Shown: positions 26,759-36,134 of the stretch, piece after piece
Numbering within the stretch: the first letter of the stretch is position 1
Layout of the letters: every line of letters starts with the position of its first letter
Assembly: GCF_013466605.1 (NCBI RefSeq)
Contig: NZ_CP059162.1
Coordinates: 1,488,001 to 1,552,000, forward strand
Direction of reading: 5' to 3'
Length of the DNA: 64,000 nt
Source of the DNA: Pseudomonas chlororaphis subsp. aurantiaca
GTDB lineage: Bacteria; Pseudomonadota; Gammaproteobacteria; Pseudomonadales; Pseudomonadaceae
Made by a program: the position numbers and the translations under genes
The notes under the pieces: generated by a model
Database searches by the model: none
Told to the model about the DNA's origin: nothing
What the model saw: the letters and a program-made list of their open reading frames with translations, nothing else

Positions 26759-27687
26759 GAGACGATGCCCCAGGCGAAGGGATCGTTGTCTTCGATCAGC
26801 AGGGTGGCTTCGGCGCTGATATGGGCAGTGCCGCGAAGGGTCGGGATGACCTGCTCGCCCGCCTGCTCGTAGCTGGCGCTGAACTGGCTGCCGATCACGC
26901 TGGCCTGACGCCAAATCGCCCCGGGCGCCAGCTTGCCGTCGGCGGCCAGGCAGGCCAGCTTGGCGCTGGTGCCGGTGCCGCAGGGGGAGCGGTCGTAGGC
27001 CTTGCCGGGGCACAGCACGAAGTTGCGGCTGTCGGCGTGCGGGTCGTCGGCGAACAGCTCGATATGGTCGATCACGCCACTGTCGGCGCCGCTGATGCCG
27101 GCGGCCTCCAGGGCTTCGCGCACGGCCCGGGTGTAGTGGGTCAGGGCCTCGACGTTGTCCAGGGCGATGCGCTGGCCATGCTCGCTGATCAGGAAGAACC
27201 AGTTGCCGCCCCAGGCGATATCGCCGCGGACGGGGCCGTGGCCGGGCAGCTGCAATTCGACGCCGCTGCGGTAACGGTAGGCCGGCACGTTGCGCACACT
27301 GACCGATAGGTCGTCGTGCAGGGTGGCGCTGACGGTGCCCACCGGGGTTTCGATGCGGTGCACGCCGGGTGCGATGCGCCCCAGGTGATGCAGCGAGCGC
27401 ACCAGGCCGATGGTGCCGTGGCCGCACATGCCCAGGTAGCCGCTGTTGTTGAAGAAAATCACCCCGGCACAGGCATCCTCCGCCTGGGGGTCGCACAGCA
27501 GGGCCCCCACCAGCACGTCGCTGCCCCGCGGCTCCAGTACGCAAGCCGTGCGCCAGCGATCGTGGCGCTCTTGAAGGACGGCCAGCCGTTCGGCCATCGA
27601 ACCGCTGCCCAGGTCGGGAAAGCCGTCGACAACCAGGCGAGTCGGCTCGCCCCCCGTATGTGAATCGATGACGGTTATTTTTTTCAT
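26755..27687 (-). CDS. lhpA: 4-hydroxyproline 2-epimerase (proline racemase family)
   Basis: 310 residues, standard length. The two catalytic cysteines are Cys88 in GMCGHGTIG and Cys236 in [10 protein letters not shown], with the [13 protein letters not shown] entry motif. The CGTGTSAK version and the operon context indicate the hydroxyproline epimerase rather than true proline racemase. It converts trans-4-hydroxy-L-proline to cis-4-hydroxy-D-proline, the first pathway step. It is first in the leftward operon lhpA-B-F-E, with lhpR next. Confidence 0.93.
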   Translation of the reverse strand: MKKITVIDSHTGGEPTRLVVDGFPDLGSGSMAERLAVLQERHDRWRTACVLEPRGSDVLVGALLCDPQAEDACAGVIFFNNSGYLGMCGHGTIGLVRSLHHLGRIAPGVHRIETPVGTVSATLHDDLSVSVRNVPAYRYRSGVELQLPGHGPVRGDIAWGGNWFFLISEHGQRIALDNVEALTHYTRAVREALEAAGISGADSGVIDHIELFADDPHADSRNFVLCPGKAYDRSPCGTGTSAKLACLAADGKLAPGAIWRQASVIGSQFSASYEQAGEQVIPTLRGTAHISAEATLLIEDNDPFAWGIVS

Positions 27688-28100
27688 GGCAGCACCTGAC
27701 GGAAAAGGCCTACAGATTGGCTCGGGAAAGGGCCGTATCGCTTGTGGGTTTTCTCCGTGGCGGATGACGAAATCGGCACAGTTGGATTTTCCGCCAACCC
27801 TGTAGCCGCTGCTGCAGGCTACGCAGCGTCCGCCAGATCGGACGACGCGGTGTGACAGAAAGACCGGGGATGCAGGTTCTGCGTCTGCTGCGCAGCCGAT
27901 CGCAGCCTGCGGTAGCGGCTACAGGGGCATGGTTCTGCGGGAAAAAGCGCAGCAAAGGTCTGTGGGCGATTGGGCGAATGTGCCGATTTCGTCTTGCTTG
28001 AGCGGGAAAAACCTCAAGCTCCAGGGCGGCGAAAGGCGGAATCTGTTTTTCGTTTTCAACGCCTGTCGGCCCGGCCGACTCAACCAACAAGGACAAGACC
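27688..28100. other. 413-bp divergent regulatory region of the lhp genes
   Basis: Lies between lhpA (leftward) and lhpC (rightward). It holds the REP doublet at 27799-27925 and must carry both promoters. AAGGACAAGACC just before ATG 28101 is the lhpC ribosome binding site. No clear AraC operator repeat could be picked by eye, and I see no gene. Confidence 0.6.
27799..27925. repeat. Inverted pair of REP elements (GTAGCCGC family)
   Basis: CCTGTAGCCGCTGCTGCAGG on the left is mirrored by GCAGCCTGCGGTAGCGGCTA with CAGG on the right, with about 80 bp between arms. Unusually for this window it lies between divergent promoters, so it may be transcribed as part of a leader. Confidence 0.82.
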
Positions 28101-29021
28101 ATGAGCCGTAAAGCCATCCACTGGAGCGGTGTGTTCCCTGCTGTCAGCACCCAGTTCAAAGCTGACTTTTCCCTGGACCTGGACGCCACCCACAGCGTCA
28201 TGCGCAACCTGGTGGCCGACGGCGTGTCGGGCCTGGTGGTGTGCGGCACCGTGGGCGAAAACACCTCGCTGAGCACCGCGGAAAAACTCTCGGTGATCGA
28301 GGTCGCCAAGGACGCCGCCGGCGGCCGCGTACCGGTGATCGCCGGGATCGCCGAGTTCACCACCGAGTTCGCCCGCAACACCGTGCGCGAAGCGGCCAAG
28401 GTCGGGGTCGACGGGGTGATGGTCATGCCGGCCCTGGTGTATTCGGCCAAGTCCCATGAAACCGCCGCGCACTTTCGCAGCATCGCCACCGGCACCGACC
28501 TGCCGGTGATGGTCTACAACAACCCGCCGATCTACAAAAACGACGTCACCCCGGACGTGCTGATCGCCCTGCAGGACTGCGAAAACATCGTCTGCTTCAA
28601 GGATTCCTCCGGCGACACCCGGCGCTTCATCGACCTGCGCAATGCCGTGGGCGACCGCTTCGTGCTGTTCGCCGGCCTGGATGACGTGGTGGTGGAAAGC
28701 ATCGCCGTCGGTGCCGAGGGCTGGGTCTCCGGCATGTCCAACGCCTTCCCGAAAGAGGGCGAGACACTGTTCCGCCTGGCCAAGGAAAAACGCTTCGAAG
28801 AGGCCCTGGCGCTGTACCGCTGGTTCATGCCGCTGCTGCACCTGGATGCGCGTCCGGACCTGGTGCAGTGCATCAAGCTCTGCGAGGAGCTGGTCGGTCG
28901 CGGCTCCTCGATCACCCGCCCACCGCGCCTGGCCCTGCAGGGCGAGACCCTGGCCGAGGTCAAGGCGATAGTCGCCAAGGCCCTGGCCGAGCGTCCGCAA
29001 TTGCCGGACGTCGGTCTGTAA
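28101..29021 (+). CDS. lhpC: Pyrroline-4-hydroxy-2-carboxylate deaminase (DapA family)
   Basis: 306 residues of the DHDPS/NAL TIM-barrel family. The motif CGTVGEN lies at 48-54, Tyr139 in VYNNPP, and the Schiff-base Lys167 in CFKDSSGD. In hydroxyproline clusters this family member removes ammonia and water from pyrroline-4-hydroxy-2-carboxylate to give 2-oxoglutarate semialdehyde. It is divergent from the lhpABFE operon and first of a rightward set with the permease and aldehyde dehydrogenase. Confidence 0.9.
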   Translation: MSRKAIHWSGVFPAVSTQFKADFSLDLDATHSVMRNLVADGVSGLVVCGTVGENTSLSTAEKLSVIEVAKDAAGGRVPVIAGIAEFTTEFARNTVREAAKVGVDGVMVMPALVYSAKSHETAAHFRSIATGTDLPVMVYNNPPIYKNDVTPDVLIALQDCENIVCFKDSSGDTRRFIDLRNAVGDRFVLFAGLDDVVVESIAVGAEGWVSGMSNAFPKEGETLFRLAKEKRFEEALALYRWFMPLLHLDARPDLVQCIKLCEELVGRGSSITRPPRLALQGETLAEVKAIVAKALAERPQLPDVGL

Positions 29022-29194
29022 ACCCGCCGACAGGACGCTCCCGCGCGGTGGGTGGCGGGGGCGCCCTGGTCCACGAGAAGAACAATCAGGCACTCGCGCA
29101 AGTGCCGTGTTTCACCACGTCGGCAACCCGTCCGCGGGAGGCCGGCGCGACATTCGATCTGCCTACTCCAATAACTCAATAAGAAGGCGCGCCT

Positions 29195-30763
29195 ATGTCA
29201 GGCCAAGGCAAATTCAAGAAACAGCTCTCTCTGGTTGACCTCACATTCATCGGCCTGGGGGCGATCTTCGGCTCCGGCTGGTTGTTCGCCGCCAGCCATG
29301 TCTCGGCCATCGCCGGGCCGGCGGGGATCTTCTCCTGGCTGCTCGGCGGTTTCGCCGTCCTGCTGCTGGGCATCGTCTATTGCGAACTGGGCGCGGCCTT
29401 GCCGCGAGCGGGCGGGGTGGTGCGTTATCCGGTGTTCTCCCACGGGCCGCTGCTGGGCTACCTGATGGGCTTCATCACGCTGATCGCGTTTTCCAGCCTG
29501 GTGGCCATTGAAGTGGTGGCGGCGCGGCAATACGCGGCGGCCTGGTTTCCGGGGCTGACCCATGCCGGCAACAGCAACCCGACCATTCTCGGCTGGCTGG
29601 TGCAGTTCGCCCTGTTGTGCCTGTTCTTCTGGCTCAACTACTCCAGCGTCAAGACCTTCGCCAAGTCCAACAACCTTATCAGCCTGTTCAAGTTCGTCGT
29701 GCCGCTGCTGGTCATCGGCGTGCTGTTCACCTTCTTCAAGCCGGAGAATTTCCACGTCCAGGGCTTTGTTCCCTTTGGGCTGTCCGGCATCGAAATGGCG
29801 GTCTCCGCCGGCGGCATCATCTTCGCCTACCTGGGGCTGACGCCGATCATTTCGGTGGCCAGTGAGGTGCGCAATCCACAGCGCACCATTCCCATTGCGC
29901 TGATCCTTTCGGTCCTGCTCTCGACCCTGATCTACGGCCTGCTGCAACTGGCGTTCCTTGGCAGCATTCCCACCGACATGCTGGCCAACGGCTGGAGCAG
30001 CATCAGCAAGGAGTTCTCCCTGCCGTACCGCGACATCGCCCTGACCCTGGGCGTCGGCTGGCTGGCCTATCTGGTGGTGGCGGACGCGGTGATTTCCCCC
30101 AGCGGCTGCGGCAACATCTACATGAACGCCACGCCACGGGTGGTCTACGGCTGGGCGAAGACCGGGACCTTCTTCAAGATATTCACCCGCATCGACGAGC
30201 AGTCCGGCATCCCGCGCCCGGCGCTGTGGCTGACCTTCGGCCTGTCGGTGTTCTGGACCTTGCCGTTCCCGTCCTGGGAAGCCCTGATCAGTGTGGTGTC
30301 GGCGGCCCTGGTGCTCAGTTATGCGATTGCCCCGATCAGCGTGGCGGCGCTGCGCAAGAGCGCGCCGGACCTGCCGCGGCCGTTCCGGGTCAGCGGCTTC
30401 GGCCTGTTGGGGCCGGTGTCCTTTGTCATCGCCGCGCTGATCGTCTACTGGTCCGGCTGGAGCACAGTGTCCTGGCTGCTGGGCCTGCAGATCCTGATGT
30501 TCGTCATCTACCTGGGCTGCAAGCGCCTGGTGCCCACCGACCACCTGAGCCTCACCGAACAGGTGCGCTCGTCCCTGTGGCTGATCGCCTTTTACGCCCT
30601 GACCATGGTCATTTCCTGCCTGGGCAGCTTTGGCGGTATCGGCACCCTCACTCACCCCTACGACACCCTGGCCGTCACCCTCATGGCCCTGTGCATCTAC
30701 TACTGGGGAGCCAATACCGGCGTGCCGGGCAACAAGCTGGTGCTGGAAGGGGAAGACGAATGA
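29195..30763 (+). CDS. APC-superfamily amino-acid permease, probably for hydroxyproline
   Basis: 522 residues with about 12-14 membrane helices. The N-terminal LTFIGLGAIFGSGWLFAASHVS matches the APC helix-1 glycine motif. SVASEVRNPQRTIPIA, in the middle, is the family's conserved cytoplasmic turn. Its position between lhpC and the semialdehyde dehydrogenase gene makes uptake of hydroxyproline, or related proline derivatives, the likely role. This is inferred from position only. Confidence 0.87.
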   Translation: MSGQGKFKKQLSLVDLTFIGLGAIFGSGWLFAASHVSAIAGPAGIFSWLLGGFAVLLLGIVYCELGAALPRAGGVVRYPVFSHGPLLGYLMGFITLIAFSSLVAIEVVAARQYAAAWFPGLTHAGNSNPTILGWLVQFALLCLFFWLNYSSVKTFAKSNNLISLFKFVVPLLVIGVLFTFFKPENFHVQGFVPFGLSGIEMAVSAGGIIFAYLGLTPIISVASEVRNPQRTIPIALILSVLLSTLIYGLLQLAFLGSIPTDMLANGWSSISKEFSLPYRDIALTLGVGWLAYLVVADAVISPSGCGNIYMNATPRVVYGWAKTGTFFKIFTRIDEQSGIPRPALWLTFGLSVFWTLPFPSWEALISVVSAALVLSYAIAPISVAALRKSAPDLPRPFRVSGFGLLGPVSFVIAALIVYWSGWSTVSWLLGLQILMFVIYLGCKRLVPTDHLSLTEQVRSSLWLIAFYALTMVISCLGSFGGIGTLTHPYDTLAVTLMALCIYYWGANTGVPGNKLVLEGEDE

Positions 30764-30803
30764 CCGCCAGGCACTCCACGCCATTTATTCAGAGAGGTAA
30801 CCC

Positions 30804-32378
30804 ATGCCTGTAACGGGACAACTGCTGATCGGCCAAGCCCGCGTGCGCGGCGACCATGGCGACGTGCATGCGCTGGCCGCCGCCACCGGCGAGGCCCTGG
30901 CGCCGAGTTTTGGCGGCGCCGGCCCGAATGACCTGGAGCGCGCCTGCGCCCTGGCCGAGGCGGCATTCGACCGCTATCGGGAAACCAGCCTGGAACAACG
31001 GGCGGCGTTCCTCGAGAGTATCGCCAGCAACATCCTCGCCCTCGGCGACGAGCTGATCGAGCGCTGCATGAGCGAGACCGGCCTGCCTCGCGCCCGCCTG
31101 GAAGGCGAGCGCGGGCGCACGGTCGGCCAACTGCGTTTGTTCGCGGCGGTGGTGCGCGACGGCAGTTTTCTGGAGGCGCGCATCGACCCGGCACAGCCGG
31201 AGCGCCAGCCCTTGCCCAAGGTGGATCTGCGCCTGCACCAGATTGCCATCGGACCGGTGGCGGTGTTCGGTGCCTCGAACTTTCCCCTGGCGTTTTCCGT
31301 GGCCGGCGGCGACACCGCCTCGGCGCTGGCCGCCGGTTGCCCGGTGGTGGTCAAGGCGCATTCGGCGCACCCTGGCACGTCGGAACTGGTAGGGCAGGCG
31401 ATCCAGCAGGCGGTGCACAGCCACGGCTTGCCGGAAGGGGTGTTCTCACTGCTGTTCGATGCCGGCCGCAGCATTGGCCAGGGGCTGGTGGCGGACCGTC
31501 GGATCAAGGCCGTGGGCTTTACCGGTTCGCGCAGCGGCGGCATGGCGCTGATGCAGATCGCCGCGGCCCGCGAGGAGCCGATCCCGGTCTATGCCGAGAT
31601 GAGTTCGATCAACCCGGTGCTGTTGTTGGCCAATGCACTGGCCGAGCGGGGCGAAGCCATCGCCAAGGCCTTTGTCGGTTCCCTGACCCTGGGCGCCGGC
31701 CAGTTCTGCACCAACCCGGGTTTGATTCTCGCCGTCGACAGCCCGGCGTTGCGGACGTTCGAAGCCGCGGCGGCCGCAGCGCTCAAGGTAGCGCCGGCGC
31801 AGACCATGCTGACGCCGGGCATCCACGCCAGCTACTGCCAGGGTGTCGAGCGGCTGCTGCGGCATGCCGAGGTGGACAGCCTGGGGCAGGGCGGCGACGG
31901 CGAGCGTTATCAGGCCCGGGCCGCGCTGTTCGCCACGTCGGCCGAGGCCTTTATGGCCCGCGCTGCGCTGCGCGAAGAAGTCTTCGGCCCGGCCTCGTTG
32001 ATTGTGCGCTGCGCCGATGCGGCCCAGATGAAAGCGCTGCTGGCGGCCCTGGAAGGTCAACTGACCATCGCCCTGCACCTGAGCGACGACGACCATCCGC
32101 AAGCCCGGGAACTGCTGCCGTTGCTGGAGCGAAAGGCCGGCCGCCTGCTGGTCAACGGTTTTGGCACCGGTGTCGAAGTCGGCCATGCCATGGTCCATGG
32201 CGGGCCGTTCCCGGCCACCTCGGATACGCGTACCACCTCGGTGGGTAGCCTGGCGATCCAGCGTTTCCTGCGCCCGGTGTCTTACCAAGACTTGCCGCAA
32301 GCCCTGCTGCCGCAGGCCCTGCGCAGCGACAACCCCTGGCAGGTTCCACAGCGTCTCAACGGCGAACGGCCGCGTTGA
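30804..32378 (+). CDS. lhpG: 2-oxoglutarate semialdehyde dehydrogenase
   Basis: 524 residues of the NAD(P)-dependent aldehyde dehydrogenase superfamily. The catalytic Cys302 lies in [10 protein letters not shown] and the general base Glu265 in [41 protein letters not shown] marks the ketoglutarate-semialdehyde dehydrogenase subgroup. It oxidises 2-oxoglutarate semialdehyde to 2-oxoglutarate, feeding the TCA cycle as the final pathway step. It lies 40 bp after the permease gene with an AGAGAGGTAA-type ribosome binding site. Confidence 0.92.
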   Translation: MPVTGQLLIGQARVRGDHGDVHALAAATGEALAPSFGGAGPNDLERACALAEAAFDRYRETSLEQRAAFLESIASNILALGDELIERCMSETGLPRARLEGERGRTVGQLRLFAAVVRDGSFLEARIDPAQPERQPLPKVDLRLHQIAIGPVAVFGASNFPLAFSVAGGDTASALAAGCPVVVKAHSAHPGTSELVGQAIQQAVHSHGLPEGVFSLLFDAGRSIGQGLVADRRIKAVGFTGSRSGGMALMQIAAAREEPIPVYAEMSSINPVLLLANALAERGEAIAKAFVGSLTLGAGQFCTNPGLILAVDSPALRTFEAAAAAALKVAPAQTMLTPGIHASYCQGVERLLRHAEVDSLGQGGDGERYQARAALFATSAEAFMARAALREEVFGPASLIVRCADAAQMKALLAALEGQLTIALHLSDDDHPQARELLPLLERKAGRLLVNGFGTGVEVGHAMVHGGPFPATSDTRTTSVGSLAIQRFLRPVSYQDLPQALLPQALRSDNPWQVPQRLNGERPR

Positions 32379-32497
32379 GAGGGGGGTAGCGAGTGCGCCG
32401 GGTTGGCTGTGTGCTGCTCAGGCGCATTTCACTCATTAGGTTTTGCCGCCCCCGCCTTATGGGGGCAGTTATGTCTTCACGATCATGAGGCAGTGAA

Positions 32498-33511
32498 ATG
32501 TCCGAATTCATCACCCTGTCCCTCGACCAGGTCCGCGAGCTGTCCCTCAAGGTGCTGACCCGCCACGGCCTGTCCGATGTCCATGCCCGGGCCATTGCCG
32601 AGGTCATCACCCAGGGCCAGCGCGACGAATGTCACTCCCACGGGGTGTATCGCCTGCTGGGCTGTGTGCGTTCCGTGCGCGAGGGCCAGGTCGATCCGCT
32701 GGCCGAGCCGAGCTTGCGGTCTATTTCCGCGGGCGTGCTGGAGGTGGATGCGCACTACGGCTATTCCTTGCTGGCGTTCCAGACCGGCTTGCCGTTGCTG
32801 GCGGCAAAGGCCCGCAGCCAGGGGCTCGCGGCCATGGCGATCAAGCGGTGTTTCCACTTCTCGGCGCTGTGGCCGGAGGTCGAGGCGATCGCCGCCGAGG
32901 GGCTGGTGGGCATCGCCATGAACCCCAGCCACAGCTGGGTGGCGCCGGCCGGTGGCAGCAAGCCGGTGTTTGGCACCAACCCCCTGGCCTTCGCCTGGCC
33001 ACGGCCGTCGGGCCAGTCGTTCGTGTTCGACTTCGCCACCAGCGCCATCGCCCGCGGCGATATCGAACTGCACGCGCGCCAAGGCAAAGCCATCCCCGAA
33101 CACTGGGCCATCGATGCCCAGGGCCAGCCCACCACGGATGCCAAGGCGGCCCTGCAAGGCGCCATGCAAACTTTCGGCGGGCACAAGGGGTCAGCCCTGG
33201 CGGCGATGATCGAACTGCTGGCCGGCGCGCTGATAGGCGACCTCACCAGCGCCGAGTCCATGGCCTTCGACGCTGGCGTCGGCGCCGCGCCTTGCCACGG
33301 CGAACTGATCCTGGCGTTCGACCCCAAAGTGTTCTTGGGCGAGGACTACCCGCAAGGCCTGGCGCGCGCCGAAGGCCTGTTCGCGGCCATCACCGAGCAA
33401 GGCGCGCGGCTGCCGTCGCAGCGACGCTTCGAGGCCAGGGCCCGCAGCGCGCAACACGGCGTGCAGATTCCACTCGCGCTGTTCAACGATATCCAGGCGC
33501 TGTTGGCGTAG
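32498..33511 (+). CDS. lhpD: Delta1-pyrroline/piperideine-2-carboxylate reductase (malate/lactate dehydrogenase family)
   Basis: 337 residues of the Ldh_2 family. It has the conserved ECHSHGVYRLLG near residue 50, the FHFSALWPEVE region, and an NPSHSWVAPAGGSKPVFGTNPLAFAWP stretch that contributes to the NADPH site. Relatives reduce cyclic imino acids (Pyr2C/Pip2C) to L-proline/L-pipecolate and occur in lhp clusters (dpkA/lhpD). It is 119 bp downstream of lhpG and probably cotranscribed or with its own promoter. Its last 29 bp are read antisense by the truncated Fic frame. Confidence 0.88.
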   Translation: MSEFITLSLDQVRELSLKVLTRHGLSDVHARAIAEVITQGQRDECHSHGVYRLLGCVRSVREGQVDPLAEPSLRSISAGVLEVDAHYGYSLLAFQTGLPLLAAKARSQGLAAMAIKRCFHFSALWPEVEAIAAEGLVGIAMNPSHSWVAPAGGSKPVFGTNPLAFAWPRPSGQSFVFDFATSAIARGDIELHARQGKAIPEHWAIDAQGQPTTDAKAALQGAMQTFGGHKGSALAAMIELLAGALIGDLTSAESMAFDAGVGAAPCHGELILAFDPKVFLGEDYPQGLARAEGLFAAITEQGARLPSQRRFEARARSAQHGVQIPLALFNDIQALLA

Positions 33512-33953
33512 CGCGTTGGGTTCGCCCGTTGCCTTCCCTGAAGGGATGCAGGACGTTGATTGTTCCGTAAGACTCGGCGCAGGCGACTACCAGCTGTTCA
33601 CGTGAATAACCTTCAAACCAGCCTGCTGCCTTGAGCCGGCTGAATTCTTTGGTCGCTTCCGGCTCGATGCGTTCCGGGATACAGAACTGATTGCCACCCT
33701 TGCTTATCTTCACGGTTCTCAGTTCGCCTGCCCAACTGTAGATCTGCGAAAACAGCGTGTGATGGATGTCATTCAAGGTTGCCAGGCTGTAGGGCGGCTC
33801 CTGGAATTCGAACTGCGTTGCACACTTCTCGGTGAGATAGCGTTCTGCCTCGTTGAGGTCTCGCTCATCACGCAAATCCAGGAGGTTTCTCAGGACATCG
33901 GTTCCCGGGTAGCAATCCGGGTCATGGCAAACGCCGTATTTGTCGGTATTCAC
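33483..33953 (-). pseudogene. fic: Fic-domain AMPylase toxin, truncated just after its active site
   Basis: From GTG 33953 (an in-frame ATG lies at 34007) the product runs KYGVCHDPDCYPGTDVLRN, then YSLATLNDIHHTLFSQIYSWAGELRT, then VKISKGGNQFCIPERIEP, all typical of small class I Fic proteins. The Fic motif HPFREGNGR is complete, but the frame ends 12 residues later. The last nine residues come from the antisense of the lhpD 3' end. About 50-60 C-terminal residues of a normal Fic domain are missing. The adjacent antitoxin gene is also damaged. It is probably non-functional. Confidence 0.8.
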
Positions 33954-34119
33954 ACTTTGAGTTGTTGAACGGCTTTGAGTGCTGCTTTGCGGGAGGGCAG
34001 TTTGCATTCCTCATCGTTGAGCGATGTGGAGAAGCCTTCAAGGCGCAGACTGGCGCTGAAGTTGGATTTACGATGCTTGGCGAAGTAGGCTTTTTTAGCT
34101 TGAAAACTCAGCTTTCCAT
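33950..34119 (-). pseudogene. YhfG/AntF-type Fic antitoxin, frameshifted at its second codon
   Basis: The frame encodes KLSFQAKKAYFAKHRKSNF followed by SASLRLEGF, containing the SxxxEG inhibitory motif of class I Fic antitoxins. The natural start appears to be ATG 34119, which has AGAGGG 6-7 nt upstream. However, ATG-GAA-AGC-TGA runs into a stop after three codons. One extra A in the AAA run would restore the antitoxin frame. The only other start is TTG 34138, a few bases from a TATAAT box. It overlaps the fic start, as in intact antitoxin-fic operons. Confidence 0.7.
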
Positions 34120-34210
34120 ATCGGGCCCCTCTGTGCAAGTGATGGAAAATTATAGCTGATAGCTGGCGGGACTTTGTTATCGTTCATCGCTCGTTTCAAT
34201 CTTCCTGAAT

Positions 34211-34756
34211 ATGGATATCCAGTTAATGAACCTCCACTTCGAAACCCCCAACCTGCTGCTGCGCCCGCGCACCTTCGAACACTTCGAGGCGTGCATCGCG
34301 ATGGACCTCGATCCGCACGTCACCCGTTACCTTCCCGGCCCTTGGGACGGTGGCGAGGAGCACCGCGACTTCGTGCGTTCGCGCATCGAGCGTGATTTTG
34401 GTGAGCACTGCGGTTACTGGGCGATCTTTGCCAAGTCCGCGCCGGAGGAGTTTCTCGGCTGGGTGTCGTTCATTCCCTACGAGGCCGTCGGCCCGGAACT
34501 GGAAATGGGCTGGCGCCTGGTGCGGCGGGCGTGGGGCAAGGGAGTCGCGTCCGAGGCGGCGGGGCGCATCGTCGAGCATGCCTTTGTTGGGGCTGGAGTC
34601 GAACGCATCGTCGCCGATGCCCATGCCTTGAACGAGGCGTCGTTGGCGGTGGCGCGCAAGCTGGGTTTTCGTTTTGTGCGCGACGGTGAGTTCGAAGGCT
34701 TGCCGAGCAAGTTTTTCGAAATGACCCGGGCGGATTTCGACGCTCGACGACCTTGA
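34211..34756 (+). CDS. GNAT-family N-acetyltransferase (RimJ/RimL-like)
   Basis: 181 residues from ATG 34211; ATG 34226 is an alternative giving the usual MNLHFETPNLLLRP start. GNAT motifs include LLLRPRTFEHFEAC, the acetyl-CoA loop region RRAWGKGVASEAAGRIVEHAF and the C-terminal NEASLAVARKLGFRFV. Such enzymes acetylate amino groups of proteins, peptides or small molecules using acetyl-CoA. The substrate is unknown, and it is a single gene. Confidence 0.88.
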   Translation: MDIQLMNLHFETPNLLLRPRTFEHFEACIAMDLDPHVTRYLPGPWDGGEEHRDFVRSRIERDFGEHCGYWAIFAKSAPEEFLGWVSFIPYEAVGPELEMGWRLVRRAWGKGVASEAAGRIVEHAFVGAGVERIVADAHALNEASLAVARKLGFRFVRDGEFEGLPSKFFEMTRADFDARRP

Positions 34757-34938
34757 TCTACCGCCGCTGACTGGCCGTTTGTCGCCACCTCGCTGTCGCG
34801 ATCTGCCTGCCGCTACCAGGTTCAGCAAGCAGACAGTTTCGAGCTGTTAAAACACTCCGTACGCCTGGCAGGAGCCGGGTTTTTGCAGGGGGCGTTGTCA
34901 GCAGTTCAAACGTCGGCGTCAAGCGCCGGGGAGGCAGC

Positions 34939-35280
34939 ATGTTGTTACGTTACACGGCTCTGATGGCGGTGGTCGTAGTGGCCTCCGGGTGTGTGCAGGA
35001 ACGGGTGGTGCATGAGCGGCGGGTGGTCGAGCGCGCGGCACCGGTGGAGTACACCGAGGTGGTTGCGTCGCAGCCACCGCCGGTGCGGGTTATCGAAGTC
35101 GAGCCCATGCATCGCCCGGGTTATGTCTGGTCCCGGGCTTACTGGCACTGGGATGGCCGGCAGTATGTGGCGGTCCATGGTCACTGGGAGCCGTTGCGCC
35201 CCGGGTACCATTATGTGCACCCGTTCTGGGAGCGTCGTGGCGATGGCTGGCACCTGCATGCGGGTGGCTGGGCCAGTTGA
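34939..35280 (+). CDS. YXWGXW-type lipoprotein
   Basis: 113 residues. A lipoprotein signal sequence with lipobox VASGC places the acylated Cys at position 18. The mature part is rich in Arg/Val then in aromatic repeats (PGYVWSRAYWHWDGRQYVAVHGHWE, GYHYVHPFWE), as in the YXWGXW repeat family. It is probably an outer-membrane or periplasmic lipoprotein of unknown function. It is followed by a very strong terminator. Confidence 0.85.
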   Translation: MLLRYTALMAVVVVASGCVQERVVHERRVVERAAPVEYTEVVASQPPPVRVIEVEPMHRPGYVWSRAYWHWDGRQYVAVHGHWEPLRPGYHYVHPFWERRGDGWHLHAGGWAS

Positions 35281-35312
35281 GCGAGGCGAACCGGCGCACA
35301 GGCAAACCGCTG

Positions 35313-35343
35313 AAAACGACCCGAACGGGTCGTTTTTTTTTTT
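35313..35343 (+). terminator. Strong Rho-independent terminator
   Basis: AAAACGACCC, loop GAAC, GGGTCGTTTT, continuing into an uninterrupted run of T. It lies 32 bp after the lipoprotein gene and could also serve the convergent gene from the other side. Confidence 0.95.
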
Positions 35344-35372
35344 GCGCTCTCAGAACGTTGCATGTCCTGGTA

Positions 35373-36035
35373 TCAGGAGCGCCACCAGCCTTCGGGCAGT
35401 TCGACCTCTCGTTGCGCCTGCGCCAGGGCCGCGCGCAGCCCCGGTTTATCCAGCGGGATGCAGTAGGCCGGTTTGGCCCGTTCGAAGCGCCAGCTGTCCG
35501 CCAGCCTGCCACCATCGACAGCGTCGAAACCCAACTCGTCGAGCAATTGCACGACCTGCGCCTTGGCCTGTGGATCGTCGCCGGCAATCGGCAGGGCCCG
35601 ACGATCGGCAGCGCCGCTGGGGCGGGCGTCGGTCAGTAGGTCCTGGGCGAGGATGGCATTGAACACCTTCACCACCCTGGCGCCTTCGAGATGCTCGGCG
35701 AGCAGTTGGCTGGTGGTGGTTTCGAAGCGGTCCAGGGCCTCGATATGACCGTCGCGATCCGGGTAATAGTTGTTGGCATCCAGCACCGTCTTGCCGGCCA
35801 GCAGGGCCGCGGGAAGGCTGCGGTAGTGGGCCAGCGGGATGGCCACCAGTACCCGCTCGCCGAACTGCACGGCATCTTCGACGCTGCCGATGCGGCTGCC
35901 GCGAATGCCGCTGGCCACGCTGCTCATGGTCTGCGGGCCGCGGGAGTTGCTGAGCAGCACTTCATGCCCCGCCGCCAGGGCCAGTTGCGCCACGGCACGC
36001 CCGATAAAACCTGCTCCGATAATGCCGATACGCAT
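35373..36035 (-). CDS. NADP-dependent F420-reductase-like oxidoreductase
   Basis: 220 residues from ATG 36035, preferred because GGAG lies 7 nt upstream; ATG 36041 is two codons earlier. The N-terminal Rossmann motif is IGIIGAGFIGRAVAQLAL, with a LSNSRGP segment that should contact the NADP phosphate. This is the F420_oxidored/NADB fold used by small reductases. The pseudomonad lacks obvious F420 use, so it probably reduces quinones or other small molecules with NADPH. It is divergent from a LysR gene that likely regulates it. Confidence 0.85.
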   Translation of the reverse strand: MRIGIIGAGFIGRAVAQLALAAGHEVLLSNSRGPQTMSSVASGIRGSRIGSVEDAVQFGERVLVAIPLAHYRSLPAALLAGKTVLDANNYYPDRDGHIEALDRFETTTSQLLAEHLEGARVVKVFNAILAQDLLTDARPSGAADRRALPIAGDDPQAKAQVVQLLDELGFDAVDGGRLADSWRFERAKPAYCIPLDKPGLRAALAQAQREVELPEGWWRS

Positions 36036-36134
36036 GTCCATGCTCCGTTGAAAGGGTCGAGCGGCTATGATGATTCGCCACCCAATGGCGATAAATAAGC
36101 GTCTGGTACTTGGTCTTGTTACTGGGAGTATTGA

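Noticed and set aside
29198..30784. Minus-strand open frame opposite the APC permease gene
   Set aside because: His/Gln/Gly/Asp-rich antisense of a membrane protein; no recognisable features.
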